Assembly (NCBI GenBank): GCA_030704615.1
Contig: CM060731.1
Coordinates: 3,038,001-3,102,000, forward strand
Length of the DNA stretch: 64,000 bases
Direction: 5' to 3'
From: Takakia lepidozioides
Lineage: Eukaryota > Streptophyta > Takakiopsida > Takakiales > Takakiaceae
Shown here piece after piece: positions 47,641 to 57,499 of this stretch; the stretch's first letter is position 1, and the number at the start of each line of letters is the position of its first letter. Both the position numbers and the translations under genes were made by a program. The notes beneath the pieces are model-generated. The model was not told the origin of the DNA, searched no databases, and saw only the letters and a list, made by a program, of their open reading frames with translations.

Positions 47641-50500
47641 TTCTAGTTAACTAGGACATTTTGGATATTTATATTTGTATTTTGTGTGTTGGGACTTCAT
47701 TTGGTCTCACATGCCAAGTGAGGTATCAAACCTCACTTGGGACATGGGGATGGGTTTTCCCCTTGTGAGTGTTGAGGAGGGCCAATCTTCTTGTAGTTGA
47801 GCCTCCATGAGCCTCTCCCACCTCCATAGCTCTAGGTATTGAGAAGGAGTGTGGTGAGGGCTTTGTAGGGTGGATTCCTTTAGCAAAGGTGCCCTTGGCT
47901 TGACTTAGTTTATGTGATTGAGTGGATTCATGAGTGGAGTGTTTCCATTGTGTGTTCACTTCCATTATCACTACAAGAAGATCACCTTATGCTTGTGAGT
48001 GCGGAGTGTAAGGATTAGTTTTAGCACTTGTGTTGGTGTACACCAAGGAGTGAGAGAGCTAGGAAAGCTCAAGTATCTCACAAGGCTTGCAAGATGTTGC
48101 ACAGAGGAGTGTTTTTGCATTGCATCAAAGAGGTGGAGAGCTCAAGGAGAGAGCTCTTGAGTTACAAGACTTTGCAGAGGTGGAGAGCTTAATGAGAGAG
48201 CTCTTGTATCACAAAGCTTGCATGGTTTTGCAAGGTAAGTGCTTGTTTGTGCACTAAGGGTTTGAGAGCTTGGAAAAGAGCTCTTGCATCACAAGAGAAG
48301 CGTCTTGTGTGTGGAGAAGATAAACACTAGGGTTTCAAGAGCAAGCTCTAGTACTTATTCATGGTGTGAAAGAGAAGCCAAAGAGCGGCACATGCTTGGG
48401 TTGGAAACACCATAGAAGGAGTACAACAAGGGTAGCTTGAGGAGCATTGAGTAGCTCAAGAGAAGCTAAGAAGTGGTTGTTCTATCCATGGTGAAATGAA
48501 GCCAAGTGGGGTTTCATTTGGTTGACAAACAAGCAAGCGAAGGCGGCGCTAGAAGGGAGTGCTTTTTGCTAGTTCTATGAGTTCTTTGATTGCTCTCGGT
48601 GAAGCAAGTGATTGACCAAGCAAGTGGCGCATGTGTGGAGCATGCTTTCCAAGTGTGGCTTCCAATTCAAGCTTGAGGAGAGCTAGAAGGTGAAGTGAGC
48701 AAGTTCATTCCTTGTGTATGAGGTGGTGTATGTTGTGGAAGAAAAACCAAGGAGCTACATAGGCTAGGGCTTGAAGACAACAAAAGCAACCACTTGTAGA
48801 GCATCAAGAAGCTCAAGATGACTCCAAAGGGAAGCATGTGGGTGAGAATTCTGTCCATGATGATGTGAAACCAAGCCTAGAGTATTGAAGAGCTTGGAGC
48901 ACATGTGGGAGATCATTGGAGGTGGTCTTCATGAAGAAAGAAGATTGTGGCTCACGGCATGCATAGCAACTTCAACCATACATTAGCATGTGACAAGACA
49001 AGGAAGAGGAAGGTCAAGCTCATGTATTCATTCCCTTTTTGCTTAAGTTTTGTGGTGGATGGTTGATCAAGCAAGTGATGCTTATGTGAAACATGCTCTT
49101 TAGGGCTTGTGACTTCAAGTTTGAGAAGATGAGCTCTTGAATAGAGGTGTGGATACACATTATGACGAATGAAGACAACACCTAGGTCAAGAGGTGGAAG
49201 TGTGTGTGACTAGCCCATGCAAGGGAAAGCACATGGAAGATGGCATACAAAAATTCAAATTCAAACAAGGCTTGGCGCTTGTCATTGGGCACATTAGCGT
49301 GCTATAAGTTCCAAGGAGATCAAGATGAACTTGTCAATTTGGGATGAATGCATTGCAAAGTAAGATAATGCAATCTTGCATGCATGTTAGGGGGGAAGAT
49401 ACCATGAAGAAGGTGTTTCTTACTATACTCTACAAACCCTAGTCTCCATACTCTTCAAGAAACTGAGTATGGGCTCCCTCTGCCCATCATACACTTTTAA
49501 GAACAGTGTATGGAACCCTCTGCCCAACATACACTTTTGTGAACAGTGTATGGGCCCCCTCTGCCCAACATACGTTTGTCTGAACAGTGTATGGGCTCCC
49601 TCTGCCCCACCATACTCTTTTGTGAACAGTGTATGGATACAAGTGGAGAGACTTTGCCTACCATACGTTTTCATTAAAAGAGTATGACATCTAGGGTGTA
49701 TCTGGAGGAGTATTGCCTTTGGAGGATCTTTGGGGGGTCCCTTTGAGGAGCTTTTGTAAGACACTTGAAGAGCTCTTGAAGGGGTGTTTGGAGGACTGTT
49801 TGGAGGACTATTGGAGGTCTTTGAAGACCAATATTTGGCAAACATTTGGAGCCTTTGGAGGGCTATTTGGAGGACTATTTTGGGGTCCTTGGAGGCTAAT
49901 ATTTGGCGAGAGCCTTAGTGAGATTATTTGAGAGACCTTGGAAGGTAGTTCTGTTTGTTGGTCATGAGCAAGAGCGTTTAGAGATAGGGGGGGACTAGTG
50001 GGATGAGAGCATTCTGGGATTAGGAATTGCTTTAGTCTCTCTTCCCCGTAGTCTTCCACCCTTTATGTACGCCAAAACCTTTCCATAGGTGGAGGCAAGA
50101 GTCAGTCCGGGGTTGGGCTGGGGTGTCCTTGCAGGAGCGACACAATTGTGGAGTGTTTTTTTTGGTGTGGGGGAGTTACTGTCTTGATTTTCTTGTGTTT
50201 GGATCCCCCCCACACCTGCATGCTTGACTGTGCGCCATGTCAGTTTTGTGTGTTCGCCTGTTTTCATAGGAGGTTGGTCCAGATTTGATCACCGGCCAAT
50301 CCTAGAGCATGTTGTCGGTGGTGAGGCTGGGGTGATGACCAATCAGACCACCATTGTTTCTCTTATGGTGAGGCTGGGTTGATGACCAGCAGACCGTATG
50401 AGTGCTTGCGGTGGATGCATGTGCAGGTTTATGTTACGAACCTAGTAGTCTAAGCCATAAGCCGCAACAGGTTCTCTACCCGGTTACCTTGTGGAAAGGG
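47640..50500 (+). other. Non-coding G/A-skewed region, possibly 5' LTR or leader of element 2
   Basis: Almost 3 kb lacking a credible gene, with strong purine bias on the plus strand. From 48040 to 48300 'gagagctc' plus 'ttgcatcacaag'-type blocks recur. At 49463-49650 there is a tandem array of about 41 bp, followed at 49690-49910 by 'tttggaggactattggagg'-type repeats. At 50309 and 50369 'tggtgaggctggggtgatgacca' is duplicated. Its position before gag suggests an LTR or leader, but I found no matching 3' LTR in the window. Confidence 0.3.
49463..49650. repeat. About 41-bp tandem array
   Basis: Unit marked by 'gaacagtgtatgg', 'ccctctgcccaacatac' and 'acttttgt'. Starts of 'gaacagtgta' at 49501, 49541, 49582 and 49624 give spacings of 40, 41 and 42 bp. 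A diverged first copy starts near 49463. Confidence 0.85.
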
Positions 50501-50530
50501 GGGTTAGAGACAGGTTTACAACATGTGTGG

Positions 50531-51840
50531 TTGTGAGTTTTCATCACGGAGGTGCCACCAGTTGCTGAGGAGAGTGCCGGTACGAGCACCAGCGATACTA
50601 GTGGGTATACAAGACGAGGTGTGCGGTTTAGGCCACCTTCACCTTCAGTGCCTTCTGAGGAGGTTCAGACTCAGAGTTATGAGGATTCTCGCTGAGGGTG
50701 CAAGCCGTTTCCGTGCCATTGTTATGGGATACAATGGAGAAAATGTATGGAGCTACCAAGGGGCCACGTCGGTACTCCAGAGCTGTGGGCACCATCGAGC
50801 TTGATGATTTCATACAGGAGTTTGATAGTTGGTGTGATTTGCAGCAGATGCACAATCCACAACTGTTTACGCCTTTTATGGCATGGAAGGGGCTGTTTCA
50901 GCACCTTGAGGGGCCGCCCATGGATGACTACCATGAGTTTAGGCGGGGATATGAGGTGGAGATTGAGGAATGGCGGGTGTATTGGTCACCTGACTATGTC
51001 TCTATCACTAGAGGCACAAGGGTAGTGGTGACACCGGCAGCTACACTGGCAACTACTGCAAGCAGCAGTGGGACGTCAAGTGGAACAGGAGCTGGGAAGT
51101 CCACCCAAGCTCCTACTGCAGCACCAACACCCATGCCTGCCTTTAACCCAGTTGTGGAGTTCTTCGAGGAGTTGAGAAGAAACTACCAAGGGATAAGGAC
51201 AGAGAAGTTGCGGAGCTTGCAAGAGTTCCAACGAAGGTCTACTGAGAGTTTGAGGGAGGCTTACACTCGCATGAGACGCTTGATAAACGTAACCCAAAGG
51301 GTTACAAAAGCTCAAGCAATCCAGTTCTGGTATGGGATCCTGGACAAGGAGCTGAGGAGAAGGGTGCGGGATGCAACTCTCCTACAAGTGGACCAACCCA
51401 CCTTAGCAAATGTGTTTTTGCTAGCAGAGCGGATAGAGCTCAATATGGTGGAGGAGCAAGTGGTCATGGTGGGGTTTGGTAAGGAGACACAACGAAGTGG
51501 GGCTCCTGGCCAACAACAACCACTACCCCAACGTGCTCAAGGCAACAAGGGGGCTCAGACGAAGCCCAGGGAAGGGCCAAGATGATCTCAATTGCAGAGG
51601 TCACTTCCTTCATTCTCAGGCCAACAACAGTCGGGTGTGACATGTTGGGATTGTGGAGGACCCCATGTTAAGAGAGATTGCCCGGAGAGAGGCAAAGGGC
51701 CGGCACAGGCACAACCTACACAACTACAATGTGGGCATTTGTGGCAAGTATGGGCATGAAGAGGCCCATTGTTATGACTTGCATCCTGAGCTACGGCTAG
51801 GCAGCTCCAAGGGAACAATGGTGGGCGAGGATGAGGCAAT
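50531..51840 (+). pseudogene. gag: gag of element 2
   Basis: The main open part is 50698-51585. It includes 'ELDDFIQEFDSWCDLQQ', 'PFMAWKGLFQHLEGPP', and after an Ala/Thr/Pro linker 'LREAYTRMRRLINVTQRV' and 'AIQFWYGILDKELRRRVRDA', the usual retro-gag helices. After one in-frame TGA the frame continues to a zinc knuckle CWDCGGPHVKRDC (about 51640-51680). A second, frameshifted one (CGKYGHEEAHC) lies near 51745. The N-terminal segment before 50698 is in another frame. Confidence 0.75.
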
Positions 51841-52621
51841 GTAGTCCAGAGAGGTAGAGGAGGCAGAGGTCGTAACCAAAACCAAGGAGCACAGGGTCAA
51901 GGTCAAGGTCATGACCAAGGCATGGTGGATAGGCTTGCCCAGCTAGAGCAACGTCTTGCTACCATGGCCACTACTCATGTTGCGCCAGCTCCAAGGCCTG
52001 AGGTTCAAGCCCCATCTGCACAACCTCCTATGCCTAGGGAAGACCAGATTGGTATGGGCTTTATGTGTGGAGCCGCACTTACAGGACCATTGCATGTGGA
52101 CTCTGCAGCTGCTGGTCATCGAGCCGCAACGCGTGCTCTGAGCCAAGAGGAGCGAAGCAGATGTGGATTTTGATCCACAAAGAGGGGAAGCAAGTCGACG
52201 ACAAGGCTTCCACAGTCTTTTACATTGGCTGAGACAATGCCAACTACGCCATCGATGGTACCCGCTCGCCCAAGTGTGTCAGAGGTAGAGCCACGAGTGC
52301 AGAGTTGGTGTAGCCCGAGAAAAGCCAGTGGGTGGTGCTGCAAAGCAAGGTGCAACCAGTACATTGTTGGGGGCGGGTACGGCAATTTGCCAAGCTCCAT
52401 TGTTTTCTGCCACGATAATTGCAATGTCGGGATGCGGCCAGCTGCAGTGTTTAGACTGGCAGCTAGACTCTGTGAGAGTGGTGATGATCGGCACTATCTG
52501 CGGGGATAGCGGATCAGGTGCAGTGCATGGATGCCCTAGATTCAAGGGTGAAGACAGCCACAGCTGCGCCATGGCAAGCGGCGGCAGCTGCAAGGTTGCA
52601 AGAGTTGCCAGCTAGACCAGC

Positions 52622-53180
52622 ATTGAGCGTAGTATGGGACTCCTGGGGTAGTCCTGGTGGACAATAGGATGGTGTGTTTCAGTTGGGTGGCACGGCCGGG
52701 AGGAGGTATAGGCCACTGCAGGCTTGGGTCTTACAGAGGCGGATTTGGAGCCTTGCCCTTTCCAAATTCAAACATCTTTGGGCGGTTCAGAGAAGGCACG
52801 AGGGATTACACGCCATGAGCTCTTCATGCGATTGCAGCCAGATCATCCTACAGATGGTCTGTAATGAGAGCTAAAGCCATTGTTACGGACGCGATGTCTT
52901 ATGATGAGCGTAGTATGGTGACTCCTGGGGTAGTCCTGGTGGACAATCAGATGTGTGTTTCAGTTGGTGCCCGGCCGAGGAGGTATAGGCCACTGCAGGC
53001 TTGGGTCTTACGAGGCGGATTTGGAGCCTTGCCCTTTCCAAATTCAAAACATCTTTGGGCGGTTCAGAGAAGCACGAGGGATTCACGCCATGAGCTCTTC
53101 ATTCGATTGCAGCCAGATCATCCTACAGAGGCTCTGTCATGAGAGCTAAAGCCATTGTTACGGACGCGATGTCTTATGAT
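52622..53180 (+). repeat. Tandem duplication of about 275 bp in the protease-like region
   Basis: The segment from 'gcgtagtatgg' through 'gagagctaaagccattgttacggacgcg' is present twice (about 52626-52900 and 52908-53178). The copies differ by small indels. Each would encode 'GVVLVDNQM' plus a stretch ending 'RLQPDHPTEA'. This duplicates the putative retropepsin, and both copies are frameshifted. Confidence 0.75.
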
Positions 53181-53449
53181 GTACTTGTTGTGGGGCAGTG
53201 TTATACCCGATGGGCTTTACTTTGGACTTTGGGAGGAAACGGCATCCTATAGGCCGGAATGGCAGTCAAGGGATGGGCCGGCGTGCACTGCTCTCAGTGC
53301 GGTTTATTGGGAATGTAGCGTGGATCATATGAACATGATGCCCACATTGGCTGCATTCTCAGGGGTAGTGGCTGGGGTGGTGAGCTCTTGGAGGGAAATG
53401 CCATGTCAAATGATAGGCCACCACTGATGAGGATGAACAATTGCATACA

Positions 53450-54520
53450 AGGGGGGAGTTCAGTGACATCACCTGGACCTCCTCAGTTAGCTCCTTTGGA
53501 TACAGTGCCCATTACCTGGCAACCACCTGCCTCAGGGATTTGTTTGCTAGACCTGTTTGGAGGTATGAGCATTGGGCTTGCAGGAGTGTTGCAAGCTAGG
53601 ATTAAAGTACGCAAGTACTTGTATGTGGAGAAGGATGAGATAGCTTGGCGTATTTCTATGCGCCACATCGCCTTGCTCACACACCGGTATCCTGGATTGT
53701 TGCCTCTCTCAGCAATTCAAGGGTATCAAAAGGCCTTGCCATCAGACATTACCTTGCTGGGGGCGGATGATTTGGACCGGCATGGTGCCATTGACTTGGT
53801 GATAGCTGGATGGCCTTGCCAAAGACACTCTCCCGCAAGTCATGGGAACGGCTTGCATGATGCACGATCGCATTTGTGTTTTGGGAGATGTTGAGAGTGT
53901 TGCGTGACTTGCAGACGAGGCAAGTGCAACCTCTAGCCTATATCTTGGAGAATGTTCCTCTTATGAGGCACTCTCGGGCTAGGGTTATGGCCAGTGTGCA
54001 TCAGGTGTGGTCTTGGATTGGATCGGCGATGCTATTGGATGCAGCAACGGTGGGATCACGAACGTATCGACCTCGATTGTGGTGAACCAATCTTGCACCA
54101 CCAGAGCTGCTCAAGAGAGCATACGATTCCATTCAACGGCCACCCAATCTCACAGTTGAGGGCATTTTGGACCAAGGGAGGCAACCACAGAGGGTGCGAC
54201 ATGATGACCGTCCACCTCTAGCAGTGGTAAATCGAGTGGGGCAGCCACGTGCGGCGGCCTTGCCTACGCTCATGAGCTTTCCCTCGTCTCATGCTTTTCG
54301 AGACAATAGTCCTGGGTGATTTGGGACAGTGTGCTACAGCAATTGGTGGAGCCCAATGCAGATGAACGAGAGTGGGCAATGGGATTTGCCACGGGCACTA
54401 CAGCTGTGCCAGCTTTGTCAGAGGCATCACGCCGACATGTGTTGGGTCAAGCAATGGATCTAAATTGCTTGACATGGGTCATTGGCTTGTGCATGGCTGA
54501 GCAACGGAGGTTGCAGACAG
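53450..54520 (+). pseudogene. Cytosine-C5 DNA methyltransferase domain of element 2
   Basis: SAM-dependent cytosine-5 methyltransferase embedded between protease and RT. Visible motifs: I 'LLDLFGGMSIGLAG' (53543-53584); IV 'AGWPCQRHSPASHGNG' with the catalytic Pro-Cys-Gln (about 53804-53851); VI 'ILENVPL' with Glu-Asn-Val (about 53941-53961); VIII-like 'LDAATVGSRTYRPRLW' (about 54030-54085); IX/X-like 'AMGFATGTTAVPALSEA' and 'LGQAMDLNCLTWV' (54376-54480). A frameshift near 53880 lies between IV and VI and more follow, so this copy is inactive although its catalytic residues persist. No chromo, BAH or UBA targeting domain was seen. The neighbouring minus-strand copy has the same motifs. Confidence 0.88.
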
Positions 54521-55059
54521 TGGTGGCTACTTCTGCACTCCCATTGGTATTGTATCCCCTCTGCCAACCGGGGACGGTCGAGGCAGTGAGTGGGGGCGAA
54601 CACAGGATCATGGGGTGCCAACAACACCATGGCAGATGTGGGATGAGATGCGGAAAGAGAGAGTCCTTGGATCTCTCAAGCAGCAATATGAGGAGTGGGG
54701 GAGAGCCATACACTGAGGATCAGTTGGAGGCCAAGGTGGCCAATGTTTTTAAGAGGTTGAGAATGTTTCTTCCCCAGAGGATGTTCTCAAGTGGGTTATG
54801 GCAGAGCAAGTGGAGGCTACACCACAGTCAGATTGGGCGGACAAGGCCCAAGAGGTTGCTATCTAGCAACCAAAGGATTCGTCTCCTACCCCCAAGCCTA
54901 ATGTACCCAAGGTTGCAGTCACTGAGGACAATTGGGAACCAGATGTTGGACCTACAGTCACCGGAGGAGAGAGACGGAGTATTGATTTGTAAGTTGATTT
55001 GGCAAGTGACACGCCATCTTTCGAAGGCCCTAACGTTATAGTGACATGGAAGTCATTGA

Positions 55060-57108
55060 TCCAGTACGGAATATGAGTTGCAAAGCTGATGTGGAGTTGT
55101 CAGGCGGGAGTAGCCTCGGCAACGCTGATACCAGCTAAGAAGGATATCTATGGCAATTGGACATAAAGAAGGATGTGTGCGGACTATCGTCCTGTGAACC
55201 GTCAGGGGGGGACTAAGTCCGAGATATGCCATGCCAACTCCAGAGGAAATCTTTGATGCCATTGGGCATGCAAAGGTGTTTAACACATTGTGACTTGCGA
55301 TACGGTTACCAACCAGTTGCCAATAAAAAGAGGCTGACAAGCAAAAGACGACATTCTGGGGGATTGACCAACATGGAAAAGATTGCTTGTACCAATGGCG
55401 CTTCCTACCGTTTGGGTTGAAGAATGCTCCTGCAAAGTTTCAGAGGGTTATGGATAGGATTCTAGTGGGGCTGACTTTGCCCGGTGTACATTGATGACAT
55501 CATCGTCTTAGTGCTACGGTTGAGGAGCATGAGAGACACCTTCAGGTGTGTTTGAGCGCTTGAGAGCGCATGGGTGAAATTGCAACCCTGGGAAGTGCAA
55601 GTTCTTCCACAACCAGATTGAGTATCTGGGCCACATGATATACCCTGGAGAATTGGGTGTTCAAAAGACGAAGTGGAGGCCATTGCACGCAGTCCACGCC
55701 CCATAGATGTTAGCAGAGTTCGTGCTTTCATGGGGTGGCAAACTACTATCGACGGTTTGTCAAGGGATTTAGCAGCATTGCAAAGGCTCTTCTAAGTGAC
55801 CAAGGTGGGTCAGGAGTGGCAGTGGAGGAGGAGCAGGAGGAGCCTTTGAGGAACTCAAGGCTCACTGACTTCTGCACCTAATCTGAGGCGGCCTATTCGG
55901 GGGGCGGCCTTTCCAGCTACATACGGATTGGAGTATACTGGGGATGGAGTAGTGCTCACACAGGTGGATGATGAGGGAGAGAGTCGTAGTGGCATTTGCT
56001 AGCCGCTCAAACAATGAGGCCGAGGCAAAGTATAGTTCTATGAAGGGGAGTGTCTAGCTGCGGTATGGGCAGTGGCACATTTCAGATGCTACCTCTATAA
56101 CAATCTCTTCACCTTGTCACGGATCACCGCCCCAGAAGTGGTTGATGGAGTCAGACAAGCTACATGGAAGCTTGCACGGTGGGCACTATGCTTCAAGAAT
56201 ACGACTTTCAGGTGGTGCATCGAGCCGGTATTGTCAATCGGGATGCAGATGGATTGAGTCGTAATCCATGCACGAGCGAGATGATGATACTGGAGCTCGT
56301 GGCATGGTGAGATGGATGAGGAGATGGTGCAGGATGCGCAGCATTGTCTTTTTGAGCATCCTAGCAATGGGAGCTCAAGCTGGTCCATCCATAACATTGG
56401 TCATGTAGATGGTGGGCATGACGATCCGGAGATCAGTGAGGGCTTGGTGGTGGAAGGATGTGCATGAAGATGCAGCAGTGTGGCCTACTTCGTACTAGAG
56501 AGACAACAGCCAGTGTGACTGCTAAGGAGAGAGATCGGATCCACAACGAGCCAAGAGGTTCAAGTGGGAGGGGACTCAGACTCCGAGTATATGAGGAGGA
56601 CGAGTGAGGATTGTGCCTCATCCAACACAACGAGACGATTGGTACGCCATGCCCATGAGGAGTTGGGACATTTGGGTGCGGCGCACTCATAGTTTGCTGC
56701 AAGGACAGTACTGGTGGCGGGGCATGCACACAGATGTGCAACAGTTAGTGGCAAGATGCGTGGTGTGTGATAGAGTGTGAGCTTCTTTCAATGCACCTAC
56801 TCAACCATTGCATCCTTTACCTATTATGGGTTTGGGCTATCATTGGAGTCTTGACTTCGCAGCGCATTGCCACTAACGATTCGCCCATAACAAGTATGTG
56901 CTGGTGATGGTGGAACATTTCTCCAAGTGGATTGAACTAGTGGCATTGCCTGACAAGACAAGTGAGGGGGCTGCGTATGCATTCTTAGATCGAGTACTTA
57001 GCCAATTTGGTGCTTCCGCCGAAGTACTCACAGACCAGGGGAGAGAGTTCTTGGGGGAGTTTCAGGCTTTGTGTAAGCAAGCCTTGATAGATCACCGCAC
57101 TACTTCTT
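55060..57108 (+). pseudogene. pol: pol (RT-RNase H-integrase) of element 2
   Basis: Heavily broken. Recognisable pieces: 'PAKKDIYGNWT' and 'CADYRPVNRQ' (55130-55205), 'LPFGLKNAPAKFQRVMDRIL' (55408-55460), 'GFSSIAKAL'-like stretches near 55770, RNase H pieces near 55910-56100, integrase zinc region near 56640-56770, and core 'YVLVMVEHFSKWIELVALPD' (56896-56955) with 'VLTDQGREFLGEFQALC' (57027-57077). The frame breaks at 57108. Confidence 0.8.
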
Positions 57109-57480
57109 GCACTACAAGAGATGAGCGTTTTTAGGACTACAGCTTTGGCGGAGTCATAAAAACTGCACTAGGTAGATGACTACAGAGCGCTAAAATGCAT
57201 TGCAGTCATAGTTTTATGACTTTGTAGTAATGGATATCACTACATGACTCCGGAAAGTTAGGGAGCATTGGTCAAACATTGTTGACCATGATGACATGGA
57301 TGGTTTATATGACTAGTGTGATATGTTTGACTACACGTGGACGACGTTTCATGGAATCTTATGACTCCATGACTGAAGATGGTTTCACAGCTCTATTTAT
57401 ACGACTACATCACTACACGTGTCATTTTGAAAGCACATATAATGCAAATAAGGTTGTCCATTAGGTTTAAAAAAGTTAAA
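57109..57480 (+). mobile_element. CACTA (En/Spm)-like transposon terminus
   Basis: Begins CACTACAAGAG, the signature CACTA end, exactly where the integrase frame of element 2 stops matching its sister copy. The next 300 bp carry subterminal-style repeats: 'ggagtcataaa', 'gactaca', 'atgactttgtagt', 'catgactcc' in both orientations. The preceding TTG could be half of the 3-bp target duplication. The opposite terminus and a transposase were not identified, so length is unknown. Confidence 0.55.
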
Positions 57481-57499
57481 AAAAGGCTAATAGGTTGCC

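Larger units (their letters stand above)
50500..57108 (+). mobile_element. Gypsy-type retrotransposon with DNA methyltransferase (element 2), decayed
   Basis: Order: gag with zinc knuckles (50.5-51.85 kb), linker, protease-like region with internal duplication (52.6-53.4), cytosine-C5 DNA methyltransferase (53.45-54.5), reverse transcriptase/RNase H (55.06-56.3), integrase (56.45-57.1). Many stops and frameshifts. The same family is present at 60220-64000 on the other strand. The integrase is cut at 57108/57109 by a CACTA-like terminus, and its remainder was not found downstream. LTRs not identified. Confidence 0.85.

Noticed and set aside
47783-47980. CACTACAAGAAG at 47969 and a near-complement TCTTCTTGTAGTT at about 47785
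   Set aside because: They could be CACTA termini, but they face away from each other, lack subterminal repeats and have no frame interruption to support a boundary.
49390-49650. CRISPR-like look of the 41-bp array
   Set aside because: Units are contiguous with no unique spacers and the sequence is a eukaryotic chromosome.
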